From NCBI GenBank assembly GCA_903877135.1, contig CAIRCN010000074.1:1-64000 (forward strand): a stretch of DNA of 64,000 nucleotides, read 5' to 3'. Position 1 is the stretch's first letter, and each line of letters starts with the position of its first letter. A program made the translations under genes and the position numbers. The notes under the pieces are model-generated. The model saw nothing but the letters and a program-made list of their open reading frames with translations, ran no database searches and was not told the origin of the DNA. Shown here piece after piece: positions 55,218 to 64,000 of the stretch. This stretch comes from an uncultured Opitutia bacterium (GTDB lineage Bacteria > Verrucomicrobiota > Verrucomicrobiia > Opitutales > Opitutaceae).

Positions 55218-58217
55218 TCATTTCGCTCCAGCATAGCGGGCCAGCATGACGGCGAGCTGGTCGAGATCTTCCGTGGTCTTGTAGTCGTGCGGGGCCACGT
55301 GTCGGTTCAGCATCAGGCTGAACGCCAGTTTCTCCCCGGCGACGGTCGTGACGTAGCCGGACAACGAGCTGGCCCAGCGCAGGCTGCCCGTCTTGGCCCG
55401 GACGTTGCCTTCGGCAGCGGTGCCGCGCATGCGTTTCGCCAGCGAGCCGTCAACTCCGGCGACCGGCAGGGAGGCGATGAACGCCGCACTCTCGCGGTGC
55501 CGCGCCATGGCTGTGAGGAGGTTTACCGTGGCGGCGGCGGTCGTCAGGTTGTTGCGCGAGAGGCCGGAGCCTTCGTCGAACAACACCGAGCCAGCGGGCA
55601 CGCCGATGCTCCGGATGAACTCGTCGAGCGCCGCGACGGCCAGTTCGTCGGATTGCAGCCACGCGGCGGTGGCGGCGTTGCGGCGTGATTCGCCGAGGTG
55701 CGCGAAGACGAGGTCGGTCTCGAGGTTCTGCGACGGCTTCATGAAACCCGCCACGAGGTCGCGCAGCGGCGGGGAAACGATTTCGCCGAGCGGCACCTCG
55801 CCGCTGGCCGGAGCGTCGGGCCAGCGCAGCGCGCAGGCCTGGCCGTCCACGGCGATGCCGGCCTGGCGCAGCGCCTGGCGCAGTGCCGTGGCAAACCACA
55901 CCGCCGGCCACGGCACCGGCGCCTCGGTGAGCTCCGGTTTTCCGCCCAGCGGCAGCGCGCCAAACAGGTGATAGGTGCTTTCGCCCGGCAGGTGCTCTAT
56001 ATGGACGACGCGCGCGCTGTCCGCCGCGCCCGTCGCGACGCGATTGTCGATCATCAGTCCGCTCAAAGGCTGCCGCACTTCGACAGTGCAGGGCTTGCCG
56101 ACAGCGGTTGCCGGGGTGATCCGCAGGTTGACATAGTTGTCCGCCAGTGTGATCGAGGAAATCTCGGCTCCGAATTCGAAATCCATGTCGTCCGTTGTCC
56201 AGCTTGCGCCCTGAGGTGGCTCGCGCAGCCAGGTGGCGTCGGCCACCACGTTGCCCGTGACATGTTTCACTCCGGCCTTGCGCAGCGCGGCGACAAACGG
56301 CTCGAACACCGTCCAGAAATCCAGCTTCGCGCTGCGAAAATTCCAGCTCGGGTCGCCGCGGCCGGCGACAATGAGGTTGCCTTTGAGCGTGCCCGTGGCG
56401 TCCACGGCGGCGGTAGCGCGGAGCGGTGTGACGATCCGATAGTCGCCACCGAACGTGGCGAGCGCGAGGGCGCCGGTGTAGAGCTTGCTGTTCGAGGCGG
56501 GACTCAGCCGCAGGTCGGCGGCGTGTTCGAACAGGGTGTGCCCCGTGTCGAGGGAGACGACTTTCACGCCCCAGATGGCGCCGGTGAAGCGCGGCTGGGA
56601 GACGAAAGTCTCGAGTTGGACGCGCAAATCCTCCGGCGAGGCTGCGGCTGGCGCTAGGGTGGCGCGGCAGGCCATGCCCGGCTTTGCGCCGGTCAGCGTG
56701 CCGTCGCGGATAACCGGCACACCGTTCACCAACACATCCGGGACGCCGACGGCATAATGATGCGGGTCAGTGTAGGTCGACGGGTCGCCGATTTTCGCTG
56801 GATCAAAGACTACGATATCGGCCCAGTTGCCAACGCGCAGTTCGCCGCGCTGCCGGAACCGATAGGTCGCGGCGGGCAGGCTGGTCATCTTGCGGATGGC
56901 GTCCTCAAGGCGCAGCACCTTCAACTCGCGCACATAGCGGCTGAGCACCCGGGCGTTGTTGCCGTAGCCGCGAGGGTGGGGGACATCCTTGCCGAACTCG
57001 CGCACGCCGCTGTCGCTCGCGATCATCGTGTGAGGATCGCGCATGAACGTCTGCAAATCTTCCTCGTTCATCCCGTGAAACACGCCCGTCGCGCTGCCGT
57101 TTTTTTCCAGATCAAGGATCACCTCGATCTGGGCGTCGAGCGAGTCCGAGCCGAAATACTTCTTCGCGGCCTCGAGGATGGTCAGCCCGTTCAGGGAGGT
57201 GTCGTGCCGGAAGGAGGCGACCACTGCGTAGGCGTAGTCCATGCGGCCGCGCCCGAGGATGTTCTGCTTCATCCGTGCCACGAGGTCGGCCTTTTTCGTC
57301 GGGTCGGCGAGAATCGCCAGGAACTGCTCCCGTCCGCCCGCAAACGCAACGTCGGGGATCAGCTGACGCATCGTCGTGCTCGACGCCGTGTAGGCATACT
57401 GGTCCTGCGTGATGACGAGGCCGCTGGCGCGCGCGGCGTCGATGTAGGCCAGCACCTTGGCAGCCTGGCCCCACGCCTTCTCGCCGGAGAGCTTGATGTG
57501 GGAGACCTCGGCGCGCAGGTGCGCCTCGCGCGCCACGCGAAACACCTCGTCCAGTGCCTCGTAAATCCGCACGTTTTCAAACCGCATGTGGCTCGTGTAA
57601 ATGCCGTCGTAGGGCGTGACGGCCTGCGCCAGCTCGACAATCTCATCGGTCTTCGAGAACACTCCTGGCAGGTAAATCAGCCCGGTGGACAGGCCCACGG
57701 CGCCGTCCCGCATCGCCTGGTCCACCAGCGATTTCATTTTCGCCATTTCCGCGGCCGTGGGCGCCCGGTCGAGACTGCCGGCCATCGCCGCCTCGCGCAC
57801 GGTGTTGTGGCCGATGAGCGTGGCGACGTTCAGCGAAACCCGGTTGTGCTCAATGTCGCGGAAGAACCGGCTCACGTCCAATTTCGAGCCACCACAGTTG
57901 CCGACGACGATCGAGGTGACGCCCATGCGCAGGAAATTTTCCGCCAGGGGTTGGTCAACAATGTCGTCCGCGTGGGTGTGCACATCGATGAACCCCGGCG
58001 CAACGACGAGCCCGGTGGCGTCGATCTCGGTCTTGGCACTGCCATCCACGCGACCGATACGGGTGATGCGCCCGTCCTTCACCGCGACATCGGCGGCAAA
58101 CGCCGGCCGGCCGGAGCCATCGACGACTCGCCCGTGGCGGACGACGAGATCGAAGTCTTCCGCCTGAGCCAGAGGAGCGAAAGCAAGCAAACCCGCCACG
58201 CAAAAGATGAGTTTCAT
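55218..58217 (-). CDS. D-aminoacylase fused to a PBP4-type DD-carboxypeptidase/endopeptidase
   Basis: A 999-residue secreted fusion. After a signal peptide (MKLIFCVAGLLAFAPLAQA), residues 20-510 are an amidohydrolase: HTHADD with metal ligands H80 and H82, and GVTSIVVGNCGGS, the D-aminoacylase hallmark. Residues ~525-999 form an S13 peptidase (DacB/PBP4): S575-xx-K578 nucleophile tetrad, S887-R-N889, and K942-T-G944. Both halves keep their catalytic residues. Joined, they could trim D-Ala from periplasmic peptides and hydrolyse N-acyl-D-amino acids. It is divergent from the symporter gene. Confidence 0.9.
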   Translation of the reverse strand: MKLIFCVAGLLAFAPLAQAEDFDLVVRHGRVVDGSGRPAFAADVAVKDGRITRIGRVDGSAKTEIDATGLVVAPGFIDVHTHADDIVDQPLAENFLRMGVTSIVVGNCGGSKLDVSRFFRDIEHNRVSLNVATLIGHNTVREAAMAGSLDRAPTAAEMAKMKSLVDQAMRDGAVGLSTGLIYLPGVFSKTDEIVELAQAVTPYDGIYTSHMRFENVRIYEALDEVFRVAREAHLRAEVSHIKLSGEKAWGQAAKVLAYIDAARASGLVITQDQYAYTASSTTMRQLIPDVAFAGGREQFLAILADPTKKADLVARMKQNILGRGRMDYAYAVVASFRHDTSLNGLTILEAAKKYFGSDSLDAQIEVILDLEKNGSATGVFHGMNEEDLQTFMRDPHTMIASDSGVREFGKDVPHPRGYGNNARVLSRYVRELKVLRLEDAIRKMTSLPAATYRFRQRGELRVGNWADIVVFDPAKIGDPSTYTDPHHYAVGVPDVLVNGVPVIRDGTLTGAKPGMACRATLAPAAASPEDLRVQLETFVSQPRFTGAIWGVKVVSLDTGHTLFEHAADLRLSPASNSKLYTGALALATFGGDYRIVTPLRATAAVDATGTLKGNLIVAGRGDPSWNFRSAKLDFWTVFEPFVAALRKAGVKHVTGNVVADATWLREPPQGASWTTDDMDFEFGAEISSITLADNYVNLRITPATAVGKPCTVEVRQPLSGLMIDNRVATGAADSARVVHIEHLPGESTYHLFGALPLGGKPELTEAPVPWPAVWFATALRQALRQAGIAVDGQACALRWPDAPASGEVPLGEIVSPPLRDLVAGFMKPSQNLETDLVFAHLGESRRNAATAAWLQSDELAVAALDEFIRSIGVPAGSVLFDEGSGLSRNNLTTAAATVNLLTAMARHRESAAFIASLPVAGVDGSLAKRMRGTAAEGNVRAKTGSLRWASSLSGYVTTVAGEKLAFSLMLNRHVAPHDYKTTEDLDQLAVMLARYAGAK

Positions 58218-58327
58218 GGCGCAGATACTTCACTGTCCCACTGCCCGCTGTCCAGCCATGCCGCGCCGGTCGTGGCGGAATTGCCTCGCCGCCACCGGCG
58301 CGTTTTCCCTCGATGAGGCACCCTACG

Positions 58328-59881
58328 ATGAACAGTTACCTAAACTTCGGCGACTGGTTAGTCATTGTCGTCTACCTCGGCGGCATCATCGGGCTCGGCG
58401 TCTGGTTCGGCCGCGACCAACGCAACACCCGCGACTATTTCCTCGGCAGCCGCAATATTCCGTGGTGGGGCATCGGTGTCTCGATCGTCGCCGCCGAGAC
58501 TAGCGCGCTCACGATCATCGGTGTGCCAGCCATCGCCTACGGCTCGGACCTGATGTTCATCCAAATGATCGTGGGTTACGTGATCGCACGGATCATTTTG
58601 GCCGTGGTGCTCGTGCCGCACTACATGAAGGGCGAAATCTATTCGCCCTACCAGTTGCTCGAGCAAGATCTCGGCTGCGGGCCGCGCCGACTGGCGGGAG
58701 CATTTTTTCTATTTTTGGAAACCCTGTCCGCTGGCGTTCGCGTCTACGTCGCGTGCATTCCCATCCGCCTGATGCTCGGCGAAAAGGTCTGCAGCCTTGG
58801 CGGGCTCGCCGACCCGATCCTCGGCGCCATCCTGATCTTCGTCGGCCTCTCGCTGCTCTACACTTATATTGGCGGAGTGAAGGCGGTCATCTGGACGGAT
58901 GCGGTGCAGTTCGGGCTTTTCCTCATCGGCGGAGTGTTCGCGCTCTGCTACATCCCGATGCTGGTGGACGGCGGCTGGAACACGGCGTTGCACCAGGCCG
59001 GCGCGGCGGGAAAACTCGCGTGGCTCAACACCCGTTTCACGTTTTCCGCCCCCTTCAACATCTGGATGGGCGTGCTCGGCGGCACCGTGATGGTGCTCTC
59101 GTCGCACGGCGCCGAACAACTCATCGTCCAGCGCGTGCTCGCCTGCCGCGACGTCGCCGACGGCCGGAAGGCCCTCGCGCTGAGCGCGGTGCTGATCTTC
59201 CCGCTGTTCCTGATTTTCCTCTTCGTCGGCGTGCTGCTCTGGGTGTTTTATCAAGGCCATCCGTTTCAGATTCCGCTGCCCGAGGCCCGGCCCGGCATAA
59301 AGTCTAACGATTTCATCTTCCCCATCTTCATGCTGACGGAAGTGCCGCACATCCTGAAGGGGTTTCTCCTCGTGACGATTCTCTCTGCAGCCATGTCCTC
59401 CATCAGCTCTGCCCTCACCGCGCTGGCATCGGTCTCGACGATGGACTTTGTGCAGCAGATGGTGCGGGGCCGCGACGAGGCGTATTTTCTGCGGTTCAGT
59501 CGCTGGTCGACGGTTTTCTGGGCGGCTCTGCTCGTGGGTGTGGCGTGGTTATCGCGCGAGGTGCAATTCGTCTTGAACGCCGCCTTTTCGCTGCGCGGGC
59601 TCACCAGCGGCGCGTTGTTGGGCGGACTGATCCTCGCCCTGTTCGGCCGGCGGGCCGGCGCACGCGCCGCCATGGCCGGGATGATCGCCTCGCTCCTCGT
59701 GATGAACCTGATTTATTGGCCGCCCAACATTCCCGGCCTGAGGGAGCCGTGGATGAAGTTGTTCGGCGCCGAGATTTTTTGGCCTTGGTTCACCCTGATC
59801 GGCACCAGCATCACGCTTAGCGTGGCTTGGACGGTGAAGGCTCTGTGGCCCGGCTCCCAGTTTACGCCTCCCGAACTCTAG
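58328..59881 (+). CDS. Sodium:solute symporter (SSS family)
   Basis: A 517-residue inner-membrane transporter with about 13-14 helices; ATG 58328 is preferred over 58313. RDQRNTRDYFLGSRNIPWWGIGVSIVAAETSALT is the SSS N-terminal signature, with sodium-site Ala/Ser residues in IVAAETSA. LVTILSAAMSSISSALTALASVSTMDF is the helix-8 sodium site. Substrate unknown; within this island a sugar, amino acid or peptide from cell-wall turnover is plausible. It is divergent from the fusion hydrolase and overlaps the convergent epimerase by 4 bases. Confidence 0.85.
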   Translation: MNSYLNFGDWLVIVVYLGGIIGLGVWFGRDQRNTRDYFLGSRNIPWWGIGVSIVAAETSALTIIGVPAIAYGSDLMFIQMIVGYVIARIILAVVLVPHYMKGEIYSPYQLLEQDLGCGPRRLAGAFFLFLETLSAGVRVYVACIPIRLMLGEKVCSLGGLADPILGAILIFVGLSLLYTYIGGVKAVIWTDAVQFGLFLIGGVFALCYIPMLVDGGWNTALHQAGAAGKLAWLNTRFTFSAPFNIWMGVLGGTVMVLSSHGAEQLIVQRVLACRDVADGRKALALSAVLIFPLFLIFLFVGVLLWVFYQGHPFQIPLPEARPGIKSNDFIFPIFMLTEVPHILKGFLLVTILSAAMSSISSALTALASVSTMDFVQQMVRGRDEAYFLRFSRWSTVFWAALLVGVAWLSREVQFVLNAAFSLRGLTSGALLGGLILALFGRRAGARAAMAGMIASLLVMNLIYWPPNIPGLREPWMKLFGAEIFWPWFTLIGTSITLSVAWTVKALWPGSQFTPPEL

Positions 59882-60966
59882 CGCGGCACAACGCCGTGCC
59901 CCGCCCCGATGTGTGCCACCGAAATCATGCCGCCGTCGAGCGCGTAGCCGCCAGAAAACGGGTTTGTCGCGAGGAACAGTGGCGTGTCCAGATCGGCAAA
60001 ACTAAATCCGCCCTGTCCCGCGGCGAAGCAGGCGGACACCGTCATCGCGAGCATCGATTCGACGTTGCCGCCGATCATCAGGCCAAGCCCAGTCCGGCGC
60101 GCGACGTCGACAATGTCGAGCGCTACGGCGATGCCGGCTTTCATCAGCTTGATGTTGATCACCTGTGCCGCCCGTTCGCGTGCGACCTGCTCGGCGTCCT
60201 TCGCCGAACACACGCTCTCGTCCGCCGCCACGAGCCAGCCGCTTTCTTCGGCCAGTGCGCGCATCCCGTCCCGATCATCCTTAGCGAGCCACTGTTCGAG
60301 CAGCGCCGGAGTGATGCCGAGTTCGCGCAGGCCCCGGACGAGCGCGCTGGCGCCGGCGCGGGAGAGCCCGGCGTTCCCATCGAGGATGAGCGGGGAGTCG
60401 GGCGCGACCTCGTGAATCGCTGCGAGCCGCGCGAGATCGTGGGTCGGCCCGCCGGCGCCGCCGACCTTGACCTTGATCTGGCGGATTCGGCGGGCCCGGA
60501 TGTCGCGCGCCGCCGCCGCCGCCTCCGCGGGCGAACCAGTGGTCACGGTCATGTCGGTTTCGAGCTCCGTGCCGGCACCGCCAAAAAATTTCCACATCGG
60601 CACGCCATCGCGCCGGTTCAGCGCGTCGAGCATTGCTATCTCGAAGCCGCACTGCGCCGAGCCGCAACCCGTGCCTCCCCGTGCGCGAAACTCCGCCGCC
60701 AGCGTGCGCCAGTCGGCAACGTCGCGTCCCACGAGCCAGTCGCGCGCATTCGCAAGCACGGCGAGGGCCGCCGCCTGGGTTTCCCCGTTGTAAGGCGGCA
60801 GCGGCGCCGCCTCCCCATAGCCCACCGCACCGCCTTCGAGTTCCAAGGTGACGAGCACGTTGTTCGCCACCGCCTGTGCCCCGCCGGAAATTCCGAATGG
60901 CGCGTGCAACGGGATGTCGAGCGGCGCGGAATCAAACGCGCGGATGATGGGGTGGTCGGTGGTCAC
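59878..60966 (-). CDS. Second dipeptide epimerase-like enolase-superfamily protein
   Basis: A 362-residue MLE-subgroup enzyme. RQIKVKVGG holds the KxK lysine, LILDGNAGLS the first metal ligand, LLEQWLAKDD the second, AADESVCS the third, and INIKLMKAGI the second lysine, so it is catalytically complete. DLDTPLFLA near the end replaces the more usual DLDG. It differs clearly from the copy at 41575, so a different dipeptide preference is likely. It overlaps the symporter stop by 4 bases, tail to tail. Confidence 0.82.
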   Translation of the reverse strand: MTTDHPIIRAFDSAPLDIPLHAPFGISGGAQAVANNVLVTLELEGGAVGYGEAAPLPPYNGETQAAALAVLANARDWLVGRDVADWRTLAAEFRARGGTGCGSAQCGFEIAMLDALNRRDGVPMWKFFGGAGTELETDMTVTTGSPAEAAAAARDIRARRIRQIKVKVGGAGGPTHDLARLAAIHEVAPDSPLILDGNAGLSRAGASALVRGLRELGITPALLEQWLAKDDRDGMRALAEESGWLVAADESVCSAKDAEQVARERAAQVINIKLMKAGIAVALDIVDVARRTGLGLMIGGNVESMLAMTVSACFAAGQGGFSFADLDTPLFLATNPFSGGYALDGGMISVAHIGAGHGVVPR

Positions 60967-61146
60967 GCGGTCAACTTAGCGGCCGTTGGAGCTTGCGGAA
61001 GTAATTTCGCCGGATGCTGCCGAAAATTGGCTATCCTGCCATCTCGCTCGCAGGGAAACCACACGCGCACAGTCCCATGCGCGGTATCCAAAATCTCTGC
61101 TGACACCGTCGGGAATTGGCGAAGTTCGGCCGAGTGTGATGATGGA

Positions 61147-62160
61147 CTAGATGTTCCTGACGAGTGAAAGGCACAGGCCATCCGCAGATAGAGACGACCG
61201 CACAAGTCTAATTCCTTCCGCCGACAAATCGCCATGCAGGTGCAGGGCTTTCCCGGCGGACTGAATCCGTCTTAGGTCGGACAGCAGAGCGGGCAGCGCC
61301 GGACCCAGCGGATCCACGACGACATTGACGGCGGTCAGACTGGGAAGCTCCAACACCGGCGTGAGAATCTGCAGTGAGGCCGAGTGCAGATGCAGCAGGG
61401 AGAAGGGAAAGGCGTTCGTGATGGCGTGATCGCATTCCCAAAAAACCTCGCGATACATGCGCTCCGAAATGAATCCAGCGGCATCTTCCTGGAAGACCGA
61501 CACCGGTCCCGGGGCCCACAGGCCCATCATGCCCGAGACATATCCGCCCTGATAGGCGGGAATCTGCCGGTATTGTGCCTGCAACACCCGGATCCAGATG
61601 TCGGTGCACTGGTGCGCCAGCACCTTCAGCCGCGCGGGATTGTCATACAACTCGGTGTAGAACGACAGGCCGAGCAATGCCGCCAGCATGTCCGAAGGTC
61701 CGCGCATCAGCGTCTGCCCCACCGGATACCGGTCGCCGAAGTGGGCGGCGAGATTTTGGGTGAAGGCCGTCATCAGGCTCAACCAGCCATTCGCGCCGAG
61801 ATCGAGGTCGGCCAAATCGGGCACGACGTCAGGTGTCACGGCGGTCATGGCCAGGGAGGTGCCTGAAACAAAGACGCCGCAGCCGACGATGGCCTCCATC
61901 CACGGCACGGCCCGGGGTGGCTTGGCTACCCAATACAGATCGCCATCTTGCGGATTGCCGCGCAGCATTTTCCGGTAGTAGGTTTCGACAAAGGCCTCCG
62001 GTTCCGGCATGTCTTCCAGCGGCAGCGGACCGGTCTTCACCCCGAGATCGAGGAAGGGCTGGAGGAAAAAGACGCCTTCGCGCGATTCGCCGATCAGCAG
62101 CCGGTCAGCGTGTCCAAGCTGCCAAAAGCGGCGGTGCAGTTCGTGCAATTTCGGGCCCAT
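61147..62160 (-). CDS. URO-D-like protein, second of a run of three
   Basis: A 337-residue protein from ATG 62160, 11 bases after the upstream stop. The uroporphyrinogen-decarboxylase fold is visible in TQNLAAHFGDRYPVGQTLMRGPSDMLAALLG and in FPFSLLHLHSASLQILTPVLE. At the HxC position it reads LHLHSAS, so no zinc-binding cysteine is present. It ends with HGDLSAEGIRLV. Function unknown; HemE activity is improbable given the divergence and context. Confidence 0.65.
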   Translation of the reverse strand: MGPKLHELHRRFWQLGHADRLLIGESREGVFFLQPFLDLGVKTGPLPLEDMPEPEAFVETYYRKMLRGNPQDGDLYWVAKPPRAVPWMEAIVGCGVFVSGTSLAMTAVTPDVVPDLADLDLGANGWLSLMTAFTQNLAAHFGDRYPVGQTLMRGPSDMLAALLGLSFYTELYDNPARLKVLAHQCTDIWIRVLQAQYRQIPAYQGGYVSGMMGLWAPGPVSVFQEDAAGFISERMYREVFWECDHAITNAFPFSLLHLHSASLQILTPVLELPSLTAVNVVVDPLGPALPALLSDLRRIQSAGKALHLHGDLSAEGIRLVRSSLSADGLCLSLVRNI

Positions 62161-62171
62161 TTGTGACCATT

Positions 62172-63431
62172 TCAACCGCTGGTGTTAAAGGAGTGCACAG
62201 CGTCGAGCATCGCGAGGATGTTCGCCGTCGGTGTGCGCGCCTGGATGTTGTGTATGGCGTTGAAAACGAAACCGCCGTCGCGGCCGAAGATGCGCAGGCG
62301 GTCGAGCACTTCGGCTCGCACCTGCTCGGGCGTGCCAAAGGGAAGCGTGTGCTGGGTGTCGACACCGCCGCCCCAGAAGACGAGGTCGCGCCCGTAGGCT
62401 TGCTTGAGATGCCGCGGGTCCATGCCGGTGGCGGAGCATTGCACCGGGTTGATGATGTCGAAGCCGGCGCGGATCATGCTGGGCAGCAGAGGATCGATCG
62501 CGCCGCAGGAATGTTTGATGGTCTTCCAAGACGTGTGGTGGTGCACCCAGTCGTTGAGCTGCCGGTAGTGGGGCAGGTAGAGTTCGTCGAAAGTCCGGGC
62601 CGAGCAGAATTGCGAATGCTGGGTGCCGAAATCGGTGCCGCAGACGAACAGCACATCGGCCACTTCGCCCATGATCGAGTGGAAGCGGACGAGATTCTTC
62701 AGGGCAATTTCGTATTGGCGGACGAAAACCTCCTCCACGTAGTCGCGCCGGCTCACGGTCGACATATACCATTCGCCGACGTCGCGAATTCCCTTCGGAT
62801 GGCGCAGGGCAGGACCGGGGACGCGGGCGATATCTCCCAAGCCGGTGCCGCCCATGTTGGCGACGACAGCCCGCTGGCAGCCGCGCAACGCCGTGGCGCG
62901 CTCCTGCCAGTAGGCGACATCCTGATCGGTCAACAACCCGAATTCCTCAAGATTATCGGCGGGATCGAGTTTGTCCTCGTCGATTGGTTCCTGGCGGATG
63001 ATGGCGTCAAAGAAATAGCTGGAGGCCGGCATGTGGCCGCTGGGCGGCACGCCGGTGTCGCCGGCAGGGAAAATGAAGATGTCGCCATTGGGTTCAGTCC
63101 TGGTCTGGAAGTCAGGCGGAACCAGCACAACCTGCCCCCACGGACAGCGCCACTCGCGCCGCGTCCCCGTGCTGGGGAAGCCGAACATCGTGCCGCGCGG
63201 CAGGGCGCTGCTAGTGTCGATGCCCATCGCCTCGCGCAGGTCGTCGGTGATCTCACCGAGCATTTGATAAGGTTCCAGCACCCGCACTGGTCCGGCCGGG
63301 AGACCGTAATGCCGGCGCAGATTTTCGACGACGCTGACATGCATCCCCGAAACCGAAGTGCCACCGAAATCCACCGGCACGCGACCGGAGCGGTGAGCGA
63401 GGGCTTGGCGAACGATTTCCTTGGAATTCAT
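62172..63431 (-). CDS. URO-D-like protein with HxCG metal motif
   Basis: A 419-residue protein from ATG 63431. MNSKEIVRQALAHRSGRVPVDFGG is the family start, VLFVCGTDFGTQHSQFCS lies mid-protein, and TIKHSCGAIDPLLPSMI carries the HxCG motif that binds zinc in MtaA/CmuA methyltransferases. This is the only one of the URO-D-like proteins here that keeps HxC. The later MtaA cysteine position appears as Gly. It may transfer a methyl or methoxy group from a sugar or phenolic to a carrier, though no corrinoid protein is adjacent. Confidence 0.72.
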   Translation of the reverse strand: MNSKEIVRQALAHRSGRVPVDFGGTSVSGMHVSVVENLRRHYGLPAGPVRVLEPYQMLGEITDDLREAMGIDTSSALPRGTMFGFPSTGTRREWRCPWGQVVLVPPDFQTRTEPNGDIFIFPAGDTGVPPSGHMPASSYFFDAIIRQEPIDEDKLDPADNLEEFGLLTDQDVAYWQERATALRGCQRAVVANMGGTGLGDIARVPGPALRHPKGIRDVGEWYMSTVSRRDYVEEVFVRQYEIALKNLVRFHSIMGEVADVLFVCGTDFGTQHSQFCSARTFDELYLPHYRQLNDWVHHHTSWKTIKHSCGAIDPLLPSMIRAGFDIINPVQCSATGMDPRHLKQAYGRDLVFWGGGVDTQHTLPFGTPEQVRAEVLDRLRIFGRDGGFVFNAIHNIQARTPTANILAMLDAVHSFNTSG

Positions 63432-63472
63432 GATGTGGCGGCGGAACACCTCACCGGCTCAAATCGAGGATG

Positions 63473-64000
63473 CTATTTCGCCTGCTCCCCTCGCAGCAGC
63501 GCTAGGACCTGCGGCACGGTCCGCTCCCAATCCGGCGGAATCTCCTCGCTGATCATCAAGCAGAAACGCTCCGGCCCCGCGTCCCGGACCATGCCCCGGA
63601 TGAGGCGCTCCAGCGTCTCACCACTCCCGCGAAACCAATCGAGCGACGGGTGACACCAGAGCATCTTGTCGGGCCACTGCCGGCGGGCATCGGCCACTGT
63701 CATGTCGCCCTCCGGAGGCGGCGTGAGAGAATCGATACCGTCGAAATCGAGCTCCGCGACCTGATCGGCGATGACGCGCAACTGCCCGTCGTAGTGCACG
63801 AGCAACCGCTTGCCGGCGGCATTCAGAATACCGAGAATCTTCGTGTAAAGCGGCACCAAGTGCCGCCGGTAGCGGGCTGGCCCAAGCGTTTGAATGGAGA
63901 GATTTTCCCAGAGCTTGATCTGGCGCGCGGGCGTGCGGACAGCCTGGCGAAATTCCTCCAATTTCAGTTCGTTCATGAACTCCAGCAATTCCATCATCTC
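63473..64000 (-). CDS. URO-D-like protein, C-terminal part cut by window edge
   Basis: About 176 residues are visible; the frame is open at base 64000, so the N-terminal half lies beyond. WENLSIQTLGPARYRRHLVPLYTKI, then RLLVHYDGQLRVIADQVAELDFDGIDSLTPPPEGD, is the typical URO-D C-terminal barrel. HYDG stands where MtaA-type enzymes have HxCG. It is the first gene of a co-directional series with the two URO-D-like genes downstream. Confidence 0.7.
   Translation of the reverse strand, partial: EMMELLEFMNELKLEEFRQAVRTPARQIKLWENLSIQTLGPARYRRHLVPLYTKILGILNAAGKRLLVHYDGQLRVIADQVAELDFDGIDSLTPPPEGDMTVADARRQWPDKMLWCHPSLDWFRGSGETLERLIRGMVRDAGPERFCLMISEEIPPDWERTVPQVLALLRGEQAK

Noticed and set aside
56757-58316. 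519-residue plus-strand frame
   Set aside because: Antisense to the D-aminoacylase half of the fusion gene; composition is artefact-like and no motif is present.
61833-63653. 606-residue open frame on the plus strand
   Set aside because: It lies opposite two URO-D-like genes with clear family motifs. Its protein is His/Arg/Gly-rich with no domain, as expected of an antisense frame in GC-rich DNA.

Overview
The window reads as GC-rich chromosomal DNA of a Verrucomicrobiota bacterium, most likely Opitutaceae. This is inferred, since there is no rRNA to prove it. The grounds are several uroporphyrinogen-decarboxylase-like proteins next to glycosidases, two large TonB-dependent receptors, an orphan C-terminal module ending in SGVGGTTGEALVEIY, and intergenic palindromic repeats. 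No tRNA, rRNA, CRISPR array or complete prophage was seen.

Region 1 (1-5.8 kb) starts with the N-terminus of an IS5-like transposase running off the left edge. It abuts a membrane glycosyltransferase-like gene that appears to have lost its 5' end. A Trm112-like protein, a family 2 glycosyltransferase and a methyltransferase follow, then an MFS transporter and two small genes. Region 2 (6-15.1 kb) is a sugar-degradation and repeat-rich stretch: GH1 beta-glucosidase, an alpha-L-rhamnosidase-like protein, a decayed exported-protein fragment, a flavin split-barrel protein, and a URO-D-like/GH127 pair. Three copies of an inverted-repeat element and a patchwork of palindromes lie between these genes.

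Region 3 (15.1-22.2 kb) is housekeeping: an EF-G-like GTPase with an altered G4 motif, then ribB(A)-ribH-nusB-ftsY, in which the GTP cyclohydrolase II half of RibBA has lost its key residues. Region 4 (22.2-41.5 kb) is metal biology. A TonB receptor and small His/Cys membrane protein diverge from a COG0523 GTPase. A long minus-strand run then carries a Cys-rich periplasmic protein, CusB, CusA, CopA, a lipoprotein, a second COG0523 GTPase with a His-rich loop, a TIR-TM-TolB-like protein, a WD40 protein and an unusual NTPase-membrane fusion. Opposite this run is a three-gene cassette laid out like CnrYXH (small membrane anti-sigma candidate, periplasmic sensor with Cys/His ligands, ECF sigma factor), which probably senses metal and drives the efflux genes.

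Region 5 (41.5-61 kb) looks like a muropeptide salvage island: dipeptide epimerase, NagZ, lipoprotein amidase, AmpG, a DigH-like glycosidase, AnmK, M20 peptidase, DUF1460 amidase, a 990-residue TonB receptor, a NagX/HGSNAT-like membrane acyltransferase, a D-aminoacylase fused to a PBP4-type DD-peptidase, a sodium/solute symporter and a second dipeptide epimerase. Together these could take muropeptides through the outer membrane, cut them in the periplasm, import them, and return sugar and L-Ala/D-Glu-derived products to metabolism. Region 6 (61.1-64 kb) is a run of three URO-D-like genes, the last cut by the right edge.
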